Below, one piece after another: positions 59,706 to 64,000 of a DNA stretch of 64,000 nucleotides (the first letter of the stretch is position 1; every line of letters starts with the position of its first letter). The stretch spans positions 61,548 through 125,547 of the forward strand of contig NZ_QTQI01000025.1 of NCBI RefSeq assembly GCF_003853705.1, given 5' to 3'. Origin of the DNA: Burkholderia sp. Bp8992 (GTDB taxonomy: Bacteria; Pseudomonadota; Gammaproteobacteria; Burkholderiales; Burkholderiaceae). The translations under genes and the position numbers were made by a program. Under the pieces are notes generated by a model. That model was not told where the DNA came from. It saw only the letters and a program-made list of their open reading frames with translations, and did no database searches.

Positions 59706-59732
59706 AACGGCCCGGCATCCGCCGGGCCGTGT
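59706..59732 (-). terminator. Hairpin after the 59802 gene
   Basis: AACGGCCCGGC pairs with GCCGGGCCGT around ATCC. It is a strong stem 70 bases past the secreted-protein stop, but the U run is poor. Confidence 0.45.
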
Positions 59733-59801
59733 TCGGTTCGCGCCGCCGGCCCATCGGGCCGGCGCGCTCGCGCGTCGTGCGACTGCGCGGGGATCGACCG
59801 G

Positions 59802-60149
59802 TTACTGCTTGACGAAGCGCGAATCGGTCCAGAGGCCTTGCTGGTCGCTGTTGTCGGCGCTGACGAACTGCACATCGCCCTGGTCGACCGACACCACGCG
59901 GAAGCGCTGGCCTTCCGGCACCGACAGGCAGCGGAAGTCGTCGAAGTATTGCTGCTTCGCCTGCGACTTCCCGTCACGCTCGTGATTCAGTACGGAATCC
60001 AGATTGTCTTTCGACAGGCAGCCCCAGGCATTCTTCGTCAACTGGATTTCCTGCTTCGGCTTGACGGCCGAATCGCCGCCGGCTTGGGCAATCGACACTG
60101 CGCAAAATGCGCCGACGAGGGCAAAAAGGATACCGGTACGCTTCATCAT
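59802..60149 (-). CDS. Small secreted hypothetical protein
   Basis: This 115-residue protein has a signal peptide (MMKRTGILFALVGAFCAVSI, then AQA|GG). The mature domain has two cysteines (WGCLSKDN; DFRCLSVPEG) that could pair, and is acidic. GGAGA lies 7 bases ahead of the start. Not recognised as a named family. It lies alone, with a 486-base AT-richer region upstream. Confidence 0.75.
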   Translation of the reverse strand: MMKRTGILFALVGAFCAVSIAQAGGDSAVKPKQEIQLTKNAWGCLSKDNLDSVLNHERDGKSQAKQQYFDDFRCLSVPEGQRFRVVSVDQGDVQFVSADNSDQQGLWTDSRFVKQ

Positions 60150-60635
60150 GTTCTGTCTCCAGGCTGCGGGCACCAGGCTTGGGTTAGCTATGCGTTTAAA
60201 GATGATCGTGAACCCGCGTTTTTCACTTTAGAAGACCGGCAAACGATAGCAAGCACATTTGTTGTGCGACCGCAATAGCGGCGGATTGTCGCACCCCGTG
60301 CGCAGCCCGTTTTTCGCTTGCCGCGCGCCAGCAGCAACGCTCGGCGCGCAGCAGGCAGGCCCGTGACGCCAGACGCAAAGCATTGCCAGGCAGGGCTTTC
60401 AGGAAAGTTACATTGCGACAATTGAACGGTTTGGATAATCCATTTCGCCATCTGGATCATTTTGATGCGCCGCACATAAAGTCATCCGAAATGATTCAAC
60501 TTTACTGCCGCGCGGAATCGCAAATACCTGATACAAGAAAAATGCCAGGTATAAGCGAATCCGTATTTATCCGTAGTTCCCCGAATGGTTACGGTGCCCG
60601 CGGAATCCCGCCGCGAGCATCTTTCGTCAGCGCGT
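60150..60635. other. AT-rich gap upstream of the secreted-protein gene
   Basis: This 486-base gap includes an AT-richer patch (~60400-60590) in which I find no gene. It follows the speG stop and should carry the promoter of the 59802 gene. Cause of the composition change is unclear. Confidence 0.5.
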
Positions 60636-61193
60636 TTACCCTGCCTTATTCGGGCTGGCTTGCTGATGCTCGAAATAATCGCGCTGGAAAATGCACATGC
60701 GATACGCGTTGTGATACGCGCCGTTGCCGAAAAACTCCTCCTTCAATTCGGCCTCGTGCTGGAATCCGCATTTCTCGTACACGTGAATCGCCGCCGCATT
60801 CGACGTATCGACGATCAGGTACAGCTTGCGCATGTTCAGCACCTTGAATGCGTACTCGATCGCGAGGCGCGTCGCCTGGCCCGCGTAGCCGCGCCCCTGG
60901 CAGTGCGGCGCGATGATGATCTGGAACTCGCCGCGGCGATGGATGTAGTCCAGCTCGATCAGTTCGACGAGGCCGACCAGTTCGCCTTGCGCATCGACCG
61001 CGACGAAACGGCGTTCGCGCTGGTCGTGCACGTGGCGGTCGTACAGTTGCGACAGCTCCGAGAAGGTTTCGTACGGTTCCTCGAACCAGTAGCGCATGAT
61101 CTTCGCGTCGTTGTTCAGCTCGTGGACGAAGCGCAGGTCCTGGCGCTCCAGCGGCCGCAGCGCGAGCGTGTTGGTGTCGTTCTGGAGTTGCAT
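60636..61193 (-). CDS. speG: Spermidine N1-acetyltransferase
   Basis: SpeG is a GNAT acetyltransferase that acetylates spermidine with acetyl-CoA. The 185-residue product closely follows E. coli Spe[54 protein letters not shown] and [20 protein letters not shown] (acetyl-CoA loop QGRGYA). The ATG at 61193 has AAGGA 7 bases ahead. The in-frame ATG at 61199 lies too close to it. Confidence 0.92.
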   Translation of the reverse strand: MQLQNDTNTLALRPLERQDLRFVHELNNDAKIMRYWFEEPYETFSELSQLYDRHVHDQRERRFVAVDAQGELVGLVELIELDYIHRRGEFQIIIAPHCQGRGYAGQATRLAIEYAFKVLNMRKLYLIVDTSNAAAIHVYEKCGFQHEAELKEEFFGNGAYHNAYRMCIFQRDYFEHQQASPNKAG

Positions 61194-61344
61194 GTTCATG
61201 TCCTTTTTGATGCCGGCGCACGTGCGGAATGCCCACGCGGCACGGCCGCGTCCGGGCTCGTTTCGCACTGTAAGAAAATGAACGCGGGCCGGGTTCAGAG
61301 CCTAGAATGGGAGCAAGGGTTCCTGCCACCGCAAGGAGGCTATC

Positions 61345-61515
61345 GTGATCGAGCAAGTCATACTCGGAATATTCCTCGTGCTGCCGCTCGTCATCGTCGC
61401 GGCGCTGTTTTCCGACGAACTGTGGCAGGAGCACCGGCGCCAGCATCCGCGCGACGAAAACGCACCGCATATCGACTGGAAGCATCCGTGGCGCCGCGTG
61501 CGACGCGGTCATTGA
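61345..61515 (+). CDS. Small single-pass membrane protein
   Basis: This 56-residue protein starts at GTG with a strong AGGAGG (61334-61339) at a 5-base spacing. It has one N-terminal membrane helix (VILGIFLVLPLVIVAALF), then an acidic-basic tail (WQEHRRQHPRDENA; IDWKHPWRRVRRGH). It is divergent from speG. No family recognised. Confidence 0.7.
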   Translation: MIEQVILGIFLVLPLVIVAALFSDELWQEHRRQHPRDENAPHIDWKHPWRRVRRGH

Positions 61516-61631
61516 GCCGCTTCATCCACGATCCGCAGCATGCGACGGCCGGGCCATCCCGGGCCCGGTAACGCGCAGTGCGCCGCCCCTCCACTTCGAT
61601 CCGATTCCCGCCCAACTCGCGAGACGCCGCC

Positions 61632-61880
61632 GTGAACGACAAGCCCGCTGCCCCTGCTCACGATATCCCTCACGAAACGATCGACCTGCAGATCGCCGAC
61701 GTGCTGGCGGCCGTCCGCTACCCGGCGAACAAGGATGCGATCGTCGATGCCGCGCGCGACGCCGGCGCCAGCAACGAGGTGCTGTCGATGCTCGACGGCC
61801 TGCCCGAACAGGACTACGCGGACGTCAATGCCGTCACGCAATGGGTCGCCGGCAACTTCGGCCCGGGGCTCGGCATTTGA
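61632..61880 (+). CDS. DUF2795 small protein
   Basis: This 82-residue soluble protein matches the DUF2795 pattern: DVLAAVRYPANKDAIVDAARD then VLSMLDGLPEQDYADVNAV. The family has a short helical fold of unknown function. The start is GTG with a modest purine run ahead. It lies between the small membrane protein and the diguanylate cyclase. Confidence 0.8.
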   Translation: MNDKPAAPAHDIPHETIDLQIADVLAAVRYPANKDAIVDAARDAGASNEVLSMLDGLPEQDYADVNAVTQWVAGNFGPGLGI

Positions 61881-61990
61881 GCGGACGGCAATAACGCGAT
61901 AGGATCGGGCCGCACCGGTCGCGCCGCGATCGGGAGGCGTGCCGCCCGGCGCAAGAACGGGCGTTCGAGCACGCGTGTCCGGGGGACTCC

Positions 61991-63349
61991 ATGGAAGGCA
62001 TCCTGATCCAGCATACGACGCGCCGTCAGCTCTGGTTCGGCGCGCTGACGGCGCTCGTCATCCTGCTTGCACTCGGGATCGCCGCGCCGCACGCGAACGT
62101 CTCGCTGCCGGCCGTCGAGCCGTTCATGCCGATGTGCGCGCTCACCGTGTTCACGACCGCGAGCATCGCCGCATTCTTCCTCGGCGCGCAGTTCACCGTC
62201 ACGCGCCAGCCCGTGCTCGGTGCGCTCGGCGGCGCCTATGCGTTCACCGCGCTCGCCGTCGCGCTGCAACTGCTCACCTTTCCCGGCGTATTCGCGCCGC
62301 AGGGCCTGCTCGGCGCGCGCCCGCAAAGCGCTGCGTGGATGTGGGTCTTCTGGCATTCCGGCTTCCCGTGCTTCGTGATGGCCGCGCTGTTCGCACGCGA
62401 GCGGCTGACGCGCGCACCGGTCGGCGAGAAAGAGACGCGCCGCTGGACGGTCGCGCTCGTCGGCGGGCCGGCCGTCGCAGCGGCGCTGCTATGCGCGCTC
62501 GCGCTGAACGTGTCGCTGCCGCCCGCGTTCCATCCGCCCGGCGACGCGGCCGTGCTGCCCGTCAACGGCATCGCGCTCGTCGTGTGGATCCTCAATGTGC
62601 TCGCGCTCGTCACCGTGGTCGTCACCGGCCGGCTGCGCACGACACTCGACCTGTGGCTCGCGATCGCCGTGCTCGCGTGCCTCACCGATACGACGCTGAA
62701 CCTGCTGGCGACGAACCGCTTCACGGTCGGCTGGTATGTCGCGCGCGTGTTCAGCATGTTCACGCCCGGCGTGCTCGTGTGCGTGCTCGCGTGGGAAGTG
62801 ACGATGCTGTACCGGCAGCTGTTCGAGGCGCACGCGACGCTGATCCGCTCGTCCGCGCGCGACGGGTTGACCGGCGCGTTCAACCGCAGCCACTTCAACG
62901 ATCATTTCCACACGCTGTTCCTGCAGGCGCGGCGTCAGGGCGAACCGTTGTCGCTGCTGATGGTCGACGTCGATCACTTCAAGGCCTACAACGATGCGTT
63001 CGGCCACGTGAAGGGCGATGCGTGCCTGATCGCGATTGCGAATGCGCTGGCCGGCGCGGTGCGACGGCCTGCGGATATCGTCGCGCGCTACGGCGGCGAG
63101 GAGTTCGCGATCGTGCTGCCGAACACGGGGGCGCGCGGCGCGCGCGTGGTGGCCGACGAAGTGCGCGACGCGGTGCTGCGGCTCGATCTCGAGATGCCGG
63201 ATTCGCCGGCCGGGCGCGTGAGCGTCAGCGTCGGCTGCGCGACCGTGTCGGCCGACGATCTGTCGACGCCCGATGCGTTGATCGAAGCCGCCGATGCCGC
63301 GCTGTATCGTGCGAAGGATACGGGGCGAAACAGGGTCGTCGTCGCCTGA
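61991..63349 (+). CDS. Membrane-anchored diguanylate cyclase (GGDEF)
   Basis: This 452-residue inner-membrane protein makes c-di-GMP from two GTP. The N-terminal ~270 residues contain about eight membrane segments of a MASE-type (probably MASE4) sensor. The GGDEF domain follows, with the active-site GGEEF at residues 368-372 and inhibitory I-site RPAD at 359-362 (five residues upstream). No EAL domain is present. The signal sensed is unknown. Confidence 0.92.
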   Translation: MEGILIQHTTRRQLWFGALTALVILLALGIAAPHANVSLPAVEPFMPMCALTVFTTASIAAFFLGAQFTVTRQPVLGALGGAYAFTALAVALQLLTFPGVFAPQGLLGARPQSAAWMWVFWHSGFPCFVMAALFARERLTRAPVGEKETRRWTVALVGGPAVAAALLCALALNVSLPPAFHPPGDAAVLPVNGIALVVWILNVLALVTVVVTGRLRTTLDLWLAIAVLACLTDTTLNLLATNRFTVGWYVARVFSMFTPGVLVCVLAWEVTMLYRQLFEAHATLIRSSARDGLTGAFNRSHFNDHFHTLFLQARRQGEPLSLLMVDVDHFKAYNDAFGHVKGDACLIAIANALAGAVRRPADIVARYGGEEFAIVLPNTGARGARVVADEVRDAVLRLDLEMPDSPAGRVSVSVGCATVSADDLSTPDALIEAADAALYRAKDTGRNRVVVA

Positions 63350-63499
63350 AAACGTCTGCTGTTTGGCTAATTGTTACGGTCATTGTGACCGGAATAATCC
63401 GCCGTTACGGATTGCGCCACAGGGAAACGATCGCTTACATCCGGGGTGGGAGGCGCTCGCTATGCTGGGTTTCATATCGAACCCGAGCAGGTGAGTGCC

Positions 63500-63622
63500 A
63501 TGAAGAAAACCCTTTTGCTGATTGCCGGTGTCGCCGTGTTGTTGAGCGGCTGTATCGTGGTGCCTGACGGCGGTGGATATTACGGTGACGGGTATTACCA
63601 CCATCATCGTCATTGGGATTGA
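63500..63622 (+). CDS. Tiny lipoprotein
   Basis: This 40-residue product (MKKTLLLIAGVAVLLSGCIV) has an LSGC lipobox. The mature part is short, Gly/Tyr-rich and ends HHHRHWD, which may bind metal. AGGTGAG lies ahead of the start. It resembles other tiny His-tailed Burkholderia lipoproteins of unknown role. Confidence 0.72.
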   Translation: MKKTLLLIAGVAVLLSGCIVVPDGGGYYGDGYYHHHRHWD

Positions 63623-63747
63623 GGCGGGTGAAGATTGCGGCGCTACGGTCGCGTAAAGGTCGACGCACCATTGTTGTCGCGAAGGGTACGGATGCGTCGA
63701 TTGCCTTGTTGTCCGCAACGCGATCGATGCGCCGGACTGAAACCAGA
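63623..63747. other. Gap before the right edge genes
   Basis: These 125 bases contain no gene I can support. Sequence here is less GC-rich than the core. Confidence 0.3.
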
Positions 63748-63945
63748 TCAGGCCGGCCTGGTCAGATCGGCGTGCATCAGGAACACCTGTAGTGCGGCGA
63801 GCGTTTCGCCGTGAAGCCGCTCCAGACGCGCATCCTTTTTCCCGTCCTTGACCAGATCGCCCCTGATATCCCGCTTGTACGGCTCCCCCAGCAGTTCGGC
63901 CATGTCGAACTGGTAGTACGTGCGTAAGCGCGAAATTCTCCGCAC
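63748..63945 (-). CDS. Unrecognised small ORF at the right edge
   Basis: This 65-residue frame (GTG start) contains FDMAELLGEPYKRDIRGDLV and ARLERLHGETLAALQVFLMH, with no family I recognise. A TAG stop of another frame lies directly before its start, so it may be the second gene of a pair, or a fragment. The internal ATG at 63903 would give 51 residues. Weakly supported. Confidence 0.35.
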   Translation of the reverse strand: MRRISRLRTYYQFDMAELLGEPYKRDIRGDLVKDGKKDARLERLHGETLAALQVFLMHADLTRPA

Positions 63946-64000
63946 CTAGGCAGCGCTGCCGAATCGATCCACGATTGCGTCCGCAGACTTGAATTGCGGA
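63946..64000 (-). CDS. C-terminal end of a gene entering from the right
   Basis: A minus-strand frame is open from the right edge and ends at TAG (63946-63948), giving PQFKSADAIVDRFGSAA. Only 17 residues are visible. The stop touches the GTG of the 63748 frame. IVDRFG recalls the opening of Cro/YdaS-type DNA-binding domains, but the frame stops there, so a broken gene is also possible. Confidence 0.25.
   Translation of the reverse strand, partial: PQFKSADAIVDRFGSAA

Noticed and set aside
60383-60847. A plus-strand 154-codon frame overlapping speG
   Set aside because: It runs antisense into the conserved speG sequence and has no ribosome site.

Overview
The window is GC-rich, tightly packed bacterial chromosomal DNA whose gene content and order fit a Burkholderia of the cepacia complex (probably the main chromosome). 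Pointers are gatCAB divergent from mreBCD-mrdA-rodA, the queCED cluster, def-fmt-LysE-htpX-rsmB followed by a truncated-type NtrYX pair, a DUF4148 secreted protein, a Tat-exported phospholipase C and a fused 2-aminoethylphosphonate permease. I see no insertion sequence, prophage, CRISPR array or rRNA operon. Most genes are housekeeping.

Layout. 1-2.8 kb: gatC-gatA-gatB (minus; gatB runs off the left edge). 3.2-9.5 kb: the rod-shape operon mreB, mreC, mreD, mrdA (PBP2), rodA, closed by a terminator. 9.6-13.3 kb (minus): a Sel1-repeat protein, an HpcH/HpaI aldolase, queD, queE, queC. 13.7 kb: tRNA-Phe with its own promoter and terminator. 13.8-22.4 kb (minus): def, fmt, LysE exporter, htpX, then rsmB, a DUF4390 protein and an NtrY/NtrX-like two-component pair. 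22.6-27.1 kb: dprA, a thioredoxin-like protein, topB. 27.2-36.4 kb: LysR regulator, D-2-hydroxyacid dehydrogenase, thioesterase plus patatin, tRNA-Lys, DUF3592 protein, CGNR regulator divergent from an alpha/beta hydrolase, and a polar amino-acid ABC transporter.

37.0-47.9 kb holds a complete route for 2-aminoethylphosphonate (2-AEP). PhnS/T/U import it, PhnW transaminates it to phosphonoacetaldehyde, PhnY oxidises that to phosphonoacetate, and PhnA hydrolyses phosphonoacetate to acetate and phosphate. A FAD oxidase and a GntR regulator lie alongside. phnA-phnY and phnSTUW are divergent. Their overlapping promoters and the GntR gene's own promoter share the decamer ATTGTCAACA, which suggests one regulator controls all three transcripts. 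Just beyond are a phosphocholine-type phospholipase C, a LysR regulator and an L-lactate permease. Two 51-bp hairpin repeats abut the permease ribosome-binding site.

53.6-64 kb: DUF4148 protein, gshA, the ada-alkA alkylation-repair operon, a predicted ~68-nt small RNA with two CUCCUCC (Shine-Dalgarno-pairing) motifs, a VOC protein, yaeQ, a secreted protein, speG, a 56-residue membrane protein, a DUF2795 protein, a membrane-anchored diguanylate cyclase, a tiny lipoprotein and an unresolved right edge. The most interesting signals are the small RNA, the lldP leader repeats and the phosphonate promoter/operator architecture.
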